A DNA stretch of 64,000 nt, taken from Rhopalosiphum padi. Lineage: Eukaryota; Arthropoda; Insecta; Hemiptera; Aphididae. A model generated the notes under the pieces. That model made no database searches. It was not told the origin of the DNA and was given only the letters and a program-made list of their open reading frames with translations. The translations under genes and the position numbers were made by a program. Numbering within the stretch: the stretch's first letter is position 1; the number at the start of each line of letters is the position of its first letter. The DNA lies in the NCBI RefSeq assembly GCF_020882245.1, contig NC_083600.1:43061019-43125018 (forward strand). Direction: 5' to 3'. Below, piece after piece: positions 42,039-53,460 of this stretch.

Positions 42039-45000
42039 ATACCACATACGATATACGACATACGTATAAAATACGAGTATAATATATTATGAAAAAAACT
42101 ATAAAATTCTGCTAACATGAAGCTACATTAAATTTATAATTAATATTGAACATAAACACAATTATAATTAAATAATATTGTATTTTAATTAAGTAAAAAG
42201 CCAATGTTGTCAAATTACACATGATAAATTCAAAATATGTATGATTCAACCGCAATAAACTACGAAAATACTTAAAAATGAATTTAATTTTAAATTTGAT
42301 TGATTGTTTTTATTTTAATTTTTTAATCTTATTATTATACTCGTATAAAGTATTAGATTATATGGATAATAACTACCTAATATACAAAAATTATTATATT
42401 ATATAGTATTTATTTATTTTATAATTCTTCAACATTGATAATAACTATTATTGATACTAAATCACAAAACAAACATAATTTTAATAATATTTTATTATTT
42501 TGTAACAAAGAAAGTATTTATGCCTACATTCGAGTATGTAAAAAAAATAAAATAAAAAATACCAGTATCTACGGTTTTTAGATGTATGAATAAACTTAAT
42601 AAAAATATTAATATATTAATTTTCAAGAATGTTTTTCATTCATTATTAATATAATATCATACACAATTTATTATTAAAAGTTATAAAAAAAATATAGTTT
42701 ATTATACATAATGATAGAAAAACATTTTGAAGAATCTACCATTAAAAGTTGAATTAATATTTAGTTTCATATTGTAAAATATTAAATGAAAATCATATTT
42801 ACTATTAAATTTACTATAATAATATAAATTTATAATCTGCAACGTCATATTTAATTATTACACATCAATCAATTTATATAAATTCTTATGTTTAGTTCTA
42901 CGGACCTCATGACTGGTCACGCAAATATAGTTGTAAAAATATTTAAATATTAAAATATGAATATTAAAATGATTTTAATGTATAATCAAAGAATAAAATG
43001 TATTATTTGTGAAAATAAAATCAGTTCTAAATAATATACCGAATTAAAATCCATGAAAGTTGAATAAAAAATACATTAAAAAATCACGTAAGACTGAATT
43101 TGTTTACAATTAGCATTTTTATTTTTTTCATACAAATCAGATACATATTCATATATAAATATTGTCACTAAATCGTTTGTTTGATAAACTATTAGAAATG
43201 GTATATAATTAAAAATCCTTAATTTTTTTACAGACATAAAATAAAAATGATGTAAAATTTTCATCCAGTATTGGAATAAAACAGAGAAGCAAAATTACAG
43301 AGAAAAAAATTACCGTGATTCTTTTTATGTGAATTTTCGATACAACCCAATATTACGATTTTCATTAAAAATGTATTAGCTATGCAGACAGATTTTTACA
43401 CATGGATGAAGTCTGCTAATAGAAATGAATTTAGAATAATTAGAGCTTTACAGAAAATGAATTAAAAAAATAATAATAATAATAACATAGTGCGATGAAA
43501 TTCATAGTTGATATTATGACTTTGTAAAATGTTAAGCTTCATTTTATAATGTATATCTATATATTTTTTTAAATTACTATTTTATTATATATCTATGTAT
43601 TAAATAATAAGAATTTTAAAATAAATTGAATTGTTTTGTAGTTGTGAAAACAAATTACTACATGTAAATTAATTTTTATATTATACTATAATGTATGTAG
43701 TATATATTTTTATTATATTGTAATATTTTTAATTTAAATTATATTAGGTAATTTATATATACTGTTATCATATATTTGTATATTTAATTTATAATTAATT
43801 ATATAATTTAATAATAATAATAAACATCAGTTTTAAATAACATATCGATAGAAATACGTAAAAGTAAATACCTAACTCTTGTTGCAGAGTTAAAATGCTG
43901 TTTTATTAAATTGTATAAATGTGAAGTTACAATGCACCAACATTGCTATCTGTATAATAATATGTAGGCGTTTATATTAAATATTTAGAATATAACAATA
44001 CATTATAAAACCCATAAACTCTATATAAATAATTATTATTATTAGTTTAATTAAATTAATCAGCATTCAGGTTATTATCACTAACGCTTAATCGACTCAG
44101 CCTCCGACTGTTTCCTCTCAGCACAAAATAACAAACTAACTCCTATTTTAAATTAGAACTTGTGATATGCTAAACAATGTTGTAAATAAGAGGCCAAATG
44201 AGATTTTCGCAATGCATTCGTATATATTTTAATTCCATAACCCGCAAGCACACTGCAGATTAGTACCTATGTGCATATTATTATAATGTAGTATGGTGTA
44301 TCCAATAAATACCTACTTAACTCGTGAACCTTTTGGTGGATTACATTTCAATTTAGATGGATAGGTATTTTAAAATGTAATGACAATTATGTAGAATTAG
44401 CGTAATATTATTTAATTATATTATTATTGATATTTTGTACACATATATTATATAAGTAATAAATATAGGAGTAGGTATACGTAAATAAATCCTGCACTAA
44501 GCAATATTTTGTTTTATTTTACGAAATTCAAAAAAATTCATTCTGGTGTAAATAGTTTACGTTATAAAATATGCACAAATATTTTCAATGTTTCCACTAT
44601 ATATAATATCCCATATCGTATTGTATATATATATGTATAATAATATGTCACATCCATTTAGTGAATACGTTTTTTCATGAACGGGATATCCCGTTTACGA
44701 AATGTATCTTTGAGGTGAAAATGAATATGGTGTTGGTATATATTATATCGACAATAATTCTTATCCATTTCATAAAATGGAAATTCATATCTTATACTTC
44801 ATGAAATAAAAATAAAAAAAACGATTTTAGGTTATGTTAGCAAAATTTATTCATTCCATAAAATTGAATAAAATGTATACGAGATTACGATTTCTTTAAT
44901 AATATAATGAACATTTGGAGAAAATATTATTGGTATATTATGGTATTATGCTGATTATTTTACACATTTATTGTGTTCATACATATTATTATATAGCTTA

Positions 45001-45750
45001 TCAGGTATGACAATACAATCTCAGAAAATTAGAAATTTATTTTTATTTTTAATCAATTATCATAAACCGCGATACGAAGTGTTAACATTACATTGTTATG
45101 CGATCGCTATCTTTATTTTTTTAATATTTATTTATATTTTAATGGGAATTTTTCATTATAGTTACAATATATATTTTAATTTAATAACAACATTTGCAAT
45201 ATAAAATAATATAGAATGATAAATAAAAATACTTTAAATAAAATTAAAAAGTGGGTTCGTTTTGGCATTTGACATAAGACGTCTCATGGTTCGTCGCATA
45301 AATAGTTGGTGATATAAGTTTTAATTAAGAATAAAATTATTATAATTTAAACCTAAATTTAAATAAATATTACAGTTTTTCATACAGTTTTAAATTATAA
45401 GATATAAATTGTATATTAAAAAGCGAGTATAAAATCTTTTTAGACTTTTAGACATAAACGTATTGCTTTATAATGTACAAAAACAAAGGGGATAAAAGTA
45501 GTTGTATATAAAACCCAACTTGAGATTGATTTTAAAAAAAAATTGTGACTGATTCCTATATTTTGTCAATCAATTCAAATTGTATGAACTTCTAAATAAT
45601 TAACGCATACTAAAAACAGACCGAACTAAAATAATAATATAACGGCATCAATAAAATTGAATTATTAAATTCAAAATAGTTTTGTTTATGATTATCACAA
45701 TTGTAAAATCATTGAAAACTGTAAATAGCTCAAATATGAACGAAAAACAA

Positions 45751-45773
45751 ATATATATATATATATATATATA
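45751..45773. repeat. (TA)n microsatellite
   Basis: A run of about 23 bases of alternating A and T in intron 1. Confidence 0.9.
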
Positions 45774-47956
45774 TTTTAATATATTACAATACAATTTATA
45801 TTACATTCAAACTGTAAATATTACAATGCTAATACTCCCCCAAAATTTGACCATCATACATTTTATAATAATATTGCTGTGTTCCTAAATTATATTCCTT
45901 TGTATTTGATAAAATTATAAAATTAACGGCTAATTTTTATCACTAACTAGCAGTATAATAAACATCCACCTGCACCTTATTACAATACTAAAATAAAGAC
46001 AAAAGCTGTATATACAGTTCCAATCATATTACCTAGTATTAATTTTTAATCGAATTAATCTTACTAAATGAGCACAACATACCCATAATCTCATTTTAAA
46101 TTGTTAAAAAGTTAACTTTGAACATAATTAGGCATAATGTATTATAATTTAAATGATCTATATAATATGATAACAATAAAATTCTATGAAAATGTAGTTG
46201 CTGCAAGTTGGTGAAGTGAATTATTTAGAAAAAAAAACAGTACGATAAATTCTTTCAAAGGGGAAGACATGTTTAGTACCTAATTATATACATTATCATG
46301 AATTAATTATTATAAAGTATATAAGTATATTACGTTTCATGTATAAATTATAATTTTATTAATTTTTAAAAATGTTAAGCATTAATGCTCTATAATTTTC
46401 TATTGTACTACATTAAAAACAGCTGATACAACAGTGGGTGTGCTTAATGTATTCTGTGATTTTCATTTTTAGAACAATGATAAATAATCATATAAAAACG
46501 ATTATAAACGAAACTTAGTTAAGATTATATGATTATAATTTTAATCTTTAGGCTAAAAGAGAAGCACTCTTTATATTCCAAGAAGTATTCAAATTATTTA
46601 TTATAACATAATAAATCATAACTATAAAATAAATTCATTTTCAATTCATTAATAACTTATATACATATAAATATATAATATATTATTAAAAACATTTATA
46701 TAATACAATTATCAAAAAAAAAAAAAATGTAGTCGTATCAACAATTTTTTTTAGGATATAAGTACACAATGTTTATACGTTATATCTATCACCTATCACA
46801 CATTTTTGATTCACTCTTTATTACAGCAAATATTTAATTACTATTGTGCTATTACACATATATTTATAAAAGATGTTTCTTTTTTTCATTAATTATATAT
46901 TACTGATGTAAGAATATACAAAAGTTATAAATATCTATTTAAATACGTTTTAGTAAGTTATTTTAATTTAAAACCGAACTCTTCATATTACACAAAAATA
47001 GATATATGTATTACTTTCGAAATATGATATTCAACAAAATACCAGACTACTCTAGCGTACTTTGAATATTTTGTTTATGTAACACAATATTTTATACATA
47101 TTAATTTCATATTTATATAAGTGCTAGAATATAAATTTTAAAGTGTATGAGTGTATGCATTTTTATAATTCGGCTCAGGCTATTTGTATAAATATTTAAC
47201 AATTTGAATTAATTTATATTTTACATCGTACTATTTTTCTTTTATTCTTCAAGAAGATAATGGGCCTCACTGAAAATGTTCGTACTATATTATAGGTATG
47301 CACAACGAAAATATGGTATTTATGATAAATAATCTAAGTATCTAACTATGTAATTGCAGTATGATACAAAATATATAATAACAGTCTTACAATTTTTTAA
47401 AACTTTTGTAGCATAACTGCATAATATATTTAATTCATATTTTACTAAAAATTTGAAAGTATAATATTCTATTGGTTATTGATTACAATTTTTAAATCGA
47501 AACATATGCAGATATGCATTAAAAAAATGTTGTTTATATAAGTAAGTATAGTCTACCATGTACTTTACACGCATTAAATAATCAAAACAATTTAGTCTTA
47601 TAAACTTGATGTAGGTAATATTTTTGAAACCAATTTTATCAATTAATTTTTATTCATTTCGCTTTTGAATACATTTAATTATTTTAGTTAGTTTTTATTT
47701 TAAAGTATAAAGAATAAATATTTACTAACTTGAAATATTGATTTATCGGCTGTATTATGGTATACCGATGTATTACAAACTTTAAGCTAGAATATAAGTT
47801 ATTTAATAAAAAATATTGATGGTATAAGTATTAAGTACTTATAATATTTTTATCTATGTTTGAAACACAGAGTTGATACAAATACCTATCAATATTAAAT
47901 TATGGTCAAACATATTTCATTATTTCATTCTTATTATGAATATTTCTAATTTATAG

Positions 47957-47965
<9 letters not shown>

Positions 47966-47991
<26 letters not shown>
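47966..47991 (+). repeat. (TTA)n microsatellite
   Basis: About eight TTA units directly following a T run, in intron 1. Confidence 0.9.
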
Positions 47992-47992
<1 letters not shown>

Positions 47993-49194
47993 GAGATATA
48001 TAAAATGTATAATGTTAATAGGATTATCATATAGCAATAGTTTCATAACAATACAATTTAATGGATGTTTTTAAAATCATTTTAAACATACATAGTCTGT
48101 TATTTTATCATTGCTACCACTAATGTGTATCATTCTTGGTTTTAATATGTTGTTGTTAAATTTATTAATGTGTTGCTATAATTTATTGAATTCTATTTAA
48201 TTTAAAATATAATGAAGAAGCATTTTGTATAATCGAAACTAAGCTTGTTAGGTTACAATTACCCATTCAGGGTGTTGTTGTAGTAATTTCATTTGAAATT
48301 ATTTGAACATGAGGAATTGAGGACATTGTGTCATTTTACTGACAAATTAAATATAAAATATATTAATCAATCATGCATTTAATGATATGGTGAAAAATTG
48401 TTGATCTACTAAATTATTAAATATCTATATGAAAAAACATTTGTTTTTTTAAACGATCATTATTTTGTTTCTTGCCTCTTGGTCATTAGCGTTACATAAA
48501 TTTACATTATTTTAATTACATATATTACACGATATTATATTTACGTTGAGGAAATTATGTGCCTACAATGTGAATAAATATATTATTTAATATTATTATA
48601 CATTTGTATGGTAAAATCATGTTTATATCTTAAACTTAAAACCGATATATTTCAAAAATGTTTCATAAATATGTTATATATTTTAAATTATTCCAATTTT
48701 TTTTTTAATTCTTATAAAATATTTTGTTTATTTAAAAGTAAAATATGTTTTAACTTGTTCTTTAAAAAACTGTTTGGCTATTCATATTATTAAATTAACA
48801 TTAAATTCTACTACTTGGATATTATAATGTGATATTAAAAATGTTATTAAAAAAAAATATATTAGGAAATACACTGAAGGAAAATAATATAATATTTCAA
48901 TTTCTTTTTACTTGCTTATTAGTAATTGCAAGGTTTACTTAATATTTTGATTTATTAATTACTTAATAATTCTCCTCGCGTCGTATACGTAAATAGCTAG
49001 GTATAATTAATGTAATTTTCATATGAACCTATATAAAGTTTGATACCGCATCTCAAATTATAATAAAATACATTTTAATTTATTCTCACTTATCACAATC
49101 TACCGAGTACTTCATGAATTTATATTAGACTTGTTTATAAAAGTGAAGTTTGTGTATATTTGATTTAGTTTAAGTGATCTTGTTCATTATTTTT

Positions 49195-50150
49195 TAGATT
49201 CTGAACGGAGTGATGAATGTATTGATTTTACAATGATGTGTGTTTTTTTTTTATTTATTATTTTTTTTTTTGTGTCTATCATCAGGTTTTGGAGTAGTAA
49301 TAATGGTTCGATTTTTGACTTCAGCCCCTCTTTGAATAGGAAAATTCAGTAGTTTTCAAAAGCGTCGGGAAAATACCCTGAAAAACGGGAATTTTTACGC
49401 ATAACCACTTTTTGACAAAATCGATTTTTTGATTTTGCTGTAACTCAAAAACGAACCATTGTAAATACTTGAAATTTTCACCAAATTTTTATATTATGGT
49501 TATCTATTTACGATTCGAAATATTTTGACCTTTTTAAAGCTCCTTATAGACAGAAATTTTCGAATTTTCTCAGTTTTTTTTTTCTTAAAATGCCAATAAA
49601 AAAAAATTGGCAATCCAAAAAATCTTTAAAATGTAATACAAGGTTTATTATAAGTTGAACTTATCGTAGTAAAAAAAAATCAAAAATCGTTCGTCACAAT
49701 TTTTGTTTATAAGCATTTAAAGTTTAAATGTTTACGAAATATATCAAAATTTCGAAAATTTGCAAGGAATTTTGAAGTTGAAAATTCATAAAATGTTTGT
49801 AATTTATACTTAAAGTTAAAAATCCAATACAAGGTTATTCATAAGTTTTCCTTCAAGTAACTGTAAAAAAAATTCTTGCGTCAATATAGAAAACATTTTA
49901 TGAGCGTATGAAATTTTATTTTTTACAAAATCGCATAAAATAACGATATATTACAATTTAAATATAGGTAATAATATAATATATTCAACTAATTATCATT
50001 GACGGACAAATCGTCTCCGTACAGAATCGTTTTTCGTATACAATGATACCCGTCATTGTATTCAAATTTAACAAATTCATTATAGTGACCAGTAGTGACC
50101 TACTCTCCATCTCTACTATACAACAGAGCAATACCCACTTGCCCATTTGT
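49195..50150 (+). repeat. Diverged dispersed repeat, aphid-type, about 0.95 kb
   Basis: The segment begins with TTCTGAACGGAGTGATGAATG and ends near CAGAATCGTTTTTCGTATAC followed by AATGAT. Between these are phrases such as AACGGGAATTTTTACGCATA and GCTGTAACTCAAAAACGAAC that I recall as parts of a repeat common in aphid genomes. Within this window its start recurs at 41473 and, inverted, at 57681, and its end recurs at 61115, which shows directly that it is a multicopy family. No open frame, terminal inverted repeat or target duplication is evident, so its class (MITE, non-autonomous or satellite-like) is unresolved. It lies in intron 1 of the receptor gene. Confidence 0.6.
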
Positions 50151-52353
50151 TTAAATTTAAAATCTTTGAATCTATTCTATTTTCTGTTATTGATCTCTTA
50201 CATACCTAATATTATAATCAGTGAATATTATACTTTATTAATATTTATAATACATAAGACATATTTTATGATAGCAAATTTTCATCAGTTTCTATGTTGT
50301 TTAAACATTTTTTACATTTTAGAACTGTTAGTACTCTTATTTATAAACCAATCGGCAAGTAATAAGATTTATTTAACTAATTGTATTATAAAAATGAGAT
50401 GTAGCTTAAACTAATTTTCAATATTTTAAATAATAAAATAATAATAGTGCTTTGTCAAATTATAAAATAAAAGTAAATCCAATTTTAATATAAAACTTTC
50501 TAGTGAGATTTTAAACATTCAATTATTGTTCATTATAAAATGTGAATATAATTTAACGTTTATTAATTATATAATCAGTACCTAGTACTAAAAAGTTACG
50601 ACTAAATAAATTAGGTAGTTTAACGAAAATCGGAATTTAATTAATCGTATTAAAAACTTCCTATTTATTAATAAATACTAACATTTATTCACAGGACCTT
50701 CAATATGCATTTTACGTATGCCTCAATAAAATTATAATTAAAAATGTTGCAAATAATTATTTACAATTAAACATTTACGAGCATTTTAATATAACATATC
50801 CAAAACAAACAACACTGTTTATGAGGCATATTTTAATAAATCCAAAGAATTCGTGTTATTTATAGAGATTACTCTTTAAAGTTTTCAAGTAATCACCTAT
50901 GTCTATAACGACTATTTCATATAGAACTATTGTCATAATAATATAGTTGGTACATATATATATATACAGATGTATGGAAAATGTTTCAATGGCTATAACA
51001 CGTTTAGGTATTTATTTTTTCATTGAAAACCCTTTCGAAGTATTTACAATTTTAATACGCGTCATGAAGACAATATTCTAGTGCAGAACCAATGGGAGCA
51101 ACAAACGATAAGCACCATCACGTAAGTCGTAGTGTTATCGAAAATATTCCCTGTTAAAACGTAAATTATATACCAACCAAGTAATAATAAATAATTTATG
51201 AAATTAGGATGAACGTCTATAAAATATATTACTTCAGAAAAAATACGTTGAAAATATGAGAAATCAGTTAAAAATATTTTGTGACTACGGTAATCATGAA
51301 TATATTTAATTTGCAGTGGGGTTACCTGTTAGAGGACCTGTTGTCATATTTTTGTTTATTTCATGTTATCTAATACTATATTTACACACGGTGTTATGTT
51401 GTTGTATTACATATCACGGAAACTTAGTCGTCATGATAGTTATTTCCCTACAATTAAAACTAGAATAATAATAATAATAGGTGCGTAATGATATCTATGC
51501 AATAACGACAGTACTTTAATTATTCACAGATGTTATAATAGGAACTTTAAATATAAAACAATTCCAATACTTATTGAAATTCGGGTAGTTTGAAAAATGT
51601 CCATCGATAAAAATTGAAAAATTGTTGATACCTATCCAATAAACATAAATGCCAAAGCTACATACATTATATTATTTATTTATTCGTAATATTTACAATG
51701 AAAATAGTATTATTAATTATTATAATATTAATTTGATAAAATGAGTTTCTTTAGAAAAAAATATTTTAAAAAATCGAAGATATTTACATTTTATTTAAAA
51801 TCTGAGATCTCCATGGAAATTATATATATTTTTTTTAAATACTATTTAATTTTTCTTTTTCAAGCTGTATATTATTTATAATAATATAGCCAATTATATT
51901 GCCGAGATTAAATTATATAACCACTCCATCAGTCTTTATATAAGTATACTATATTATCACGCCACAGTCGATGCTATATTATTTATTCTGTAGTTTGAAT
52001 GATGCAATAATTATGTAACAAAAAAAATGTACATGACGTATTATTTCGATATTTATATGCCTAGATCGACATACCTAAATGATTTTTTAAATTATTGAGC
52101 GATCCCAAAAAATTGTTTTGTTCGTGGCACACAATACTATTAGCAGATGTGAAACATAATAATCATATATTCATACTACATAATATTATAATTTATAACA
52201 CGGGGTAGCACCACCATGAGGCATCTAAAACCAGAGATCGTAGCTCTACGAGAATACGCTTCGACATAAATTCTGTCACGTTTAAAATGCTAAAATCCAC
52301 AAGGAGCAAACAAGGGAGTATTGTTTGCACGCGTAATCTGCATTCGTTTATAC

Positions 52354-52509
52354 CTGGAGGATCTCGTCGTCGTCGGTGATGTTGTAATCAATATATTCGG
52401 TGCTGTTGACGCATAATGGAACGTTGGCGGCCGACATGTTCCGGCACATCTCGTACCTGTACAGCGCAGTGTCCTCGAGTACGGTGGGCACGCCAACGGT
52501 CGGGTTCAT
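52354..52509 (-). CDS. AstA-R: AstA receptor exon 1: extracellular N-terminus
   Basis: The frame opens at ATG 52509-52507 in a good context (CACCATGA) and runs 52 codons to CTCCAG|GTATAA, with the last base at 52354 in phase 0. An in-frame TGA lies about 29 codons upstream (near 52596) with no ATG between, which supports this start if the leader is unspliced here. The peptide is hydrophilic and acidic, has no signal peptide, and carries three N-glycosylation sequons (N24-M-S, N35-S-T, N43-I-T) and an acidic DDDE run at 46-49 just before TM1. This is what a GPCR N-terminus should look like. It is 15.2 kb from exon 2 but is the nearest GC-rich, in-phase, donor-ended open frame upstream. One doubt: no AG occurs on the minus strand from 52672 to 52476, so an acceptor just inside the frame (TACAG, ending 52457) is conceivable, moving the start elsewhere or to M21. 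N-termini are poorly conserved, so this exon is less certain than the other two. Confidence 0.8.
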
Positions 52510-53160
52510 GGTGATGGTGATGCGAGGACGTCCCGTATTGTCGTAGGGGAGGGATGTCGGATTAAGGGATGAGGCAATGAGTAGGAGCGGTGTTCAGATA
52601 CGACGGTGGCCAATTTAACGGATCATCGTTGCGGATTAGTGACAGCGCGTGGGCGGCAATAAGGGACGACGACTGCGACGAGTTCAGTGTCGTATCTTTT
52701 CGCGCGAAGATTGTTTCGGCGAGCTGGCCCAGCACGGACAGTGGCTAGCGGTGGCGCAGCGTACGCGTTTGGCGGTGCGCGGCGACAAACTGCCGTGGTT
52801 CTTACTCGGCATCGCGCGACGAACACGCATCGCGCGGTGATCAAACGCGACGAACACCTCGCGCACGCCCCGTCCTCGGAACGCATGCCCTATCCCGCTC
52901 ACCCCCAAATACCCACTACCCGCCTACCCACCACATGGTCGAGTAGCGGGCACAGCGGGTGCTCACACCGCCATGGTATATATACATACATATATAATCT
53001 ACCCACGCGCCGTAACGACCCCTTACGACCCACCCCATCACACGTTTTCGGACACGCACACGCACGCTAGCCTCTCGTCGTCGGGCAGTATGTAACGTTG
53101 TCACCGCCACTGTCCCACGATATTCGTACGCAAATGACAATGATGACAGAAGCATAGCCC
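52510..53160 (-). promoter_or_regulatory. CpG-rich 5'UTR/promoter region of the AstA receptor
   Basis: About 650 bases directly upstream of the receptor start are much richer in G, C and CpG than anything else nearby, typical of a 5'UTR or promoter of a neural receptor gene. A TATATATA-type stretch on the minus strand at 52977-52998 could serve as a TATA element, though such strings are common here. Several overlapping open frames of 60-127 codons on both strands (for example 52687-53070 plus, 52684-52908 minus) resemble no known protein and follow from the lack of AT-rich stop codons. No transcription start can be fixed from sequence alone. Confidence 0.45.
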
Positions 53161-53198
53161 TTTTTTGGTAATGGACCCGTTAACTGTGCCTACACAAT

Positions 53199-53219
53199 GA
53201 TAATAATAATAATAATAAT
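53199..53219 (+). repeat. (AAT)n microsatellite
   Basis: About six to seven AAT units at the AT-rich border of the CpG-rich promoter region. Confidence 0.85.
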
Positions 53220-53334
53220 TATATAATACCTAAGCGAATTTCGACGACGGCGATAATATATACTAAGTTTTCGTATAGCACAGCGTGACTAAAAACGATT
53301 ATTATTGGAAATTGCATTTTTTAACCATTAATTG

Positions 53335-53460
53335 TTTTTTTTTTTTTTTTTAAAGAGAGTGAGAGGGATATAATTGGAAGTGAAAATAATTTTATCGTGT
53401 CTATCCTACTCGCTTACACCCATAGGGACCAGCCTACTAACTGGTGGTTAATCTCAGTTA
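53335..53460 (-). mobile_element. Possible A-tailed retroposed fragment
   Basis: On the minus strand a moderately GC-rich stretch (containing GTTAGTAGGCTGGTCCCTAT and a CTCTCACTCTC tract) ends in 17 A residues (53351-53335), as expected of a retroposed SINE or LINE end. No clear target-site duplication was found, and the 5' limit is not visible. Confidence 0.25.

Larger units (their letters stand above)
37145..52353 (-). other. Intron 1 of the AstA receptor (15.2 kb)
   Basis: The intron is bounded by GTATAA at 52353 and a GTGCAG acceptor at 37145. It is AT-rich throughout, with many short homopolymers, TA/TTA runs and stop codons in all frames, and I see no credible exon. Distinct contents are listed separately: a GC-rich palindrome plus T16 segment (38.28-38.46 kb), repeat-family copies (41.47 and 49.2-50.15 kb), an AT palindrome (42.0 kb) and microsatellites. 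Weak minus-strand TAG|GTAAGA-like (39415) and ACAG|GTAACC (51326) junctions occur, but TAGGTA is very common in this DNA and I give them little weight. Confidence 0.85.
11110..52509 (-). other. AstA-R: Allatostatin-A receptor gene, 3' end beyond window
   Basis: Three exons on the minus strand join in phase 0 (52 + 180 + 67 codons) into a continuous 299-residue class A GPCR running from the N-terminus to the end of TM6. Family knowledge: insect AstA receptors bind C-terminally amidated FGL-type peptides, usually couple to Gi/o, and affect juvenile-hormone output, gut motility, feeding or sleep depending on the insect. The call rests on near family-typical stretches: MRSTTNLLIINLALADLLF, FGDVWCK, TAYASVYTLVLMSLDRF and SAESRRGKKRVTRM. 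Other peptide GPCRs (galanin-like, kisspeptin-like, allatostatin-C) fit less well; AstC receptors differ in these stretches. TM7 with its NPxxY motif and the C-tail are missing, and no exon with an NPxxY-like reverse complement was seen in 1-11109. Family members are commonly near 400 residues, so about a quarter is outside the window. Confidence 0.93.

Noticed and set aside
50043..50414. 123-codon plus-strand frame next to the dispersed repeat
   Set aside because: I/L/F/Y/N-rich translation of AT-rich DNA that begins inside the repeat end. No domain or consistent codon use.
52687..53070. 127-codon plus-strand frame in the CpG-rich region
   Set aside because: An R/T/H/P-rich peptide with no recognisable domain, in DNA that has few stop codons because it is GC-rich. 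More likely promoter/5'UTR than a head-to-head gene.
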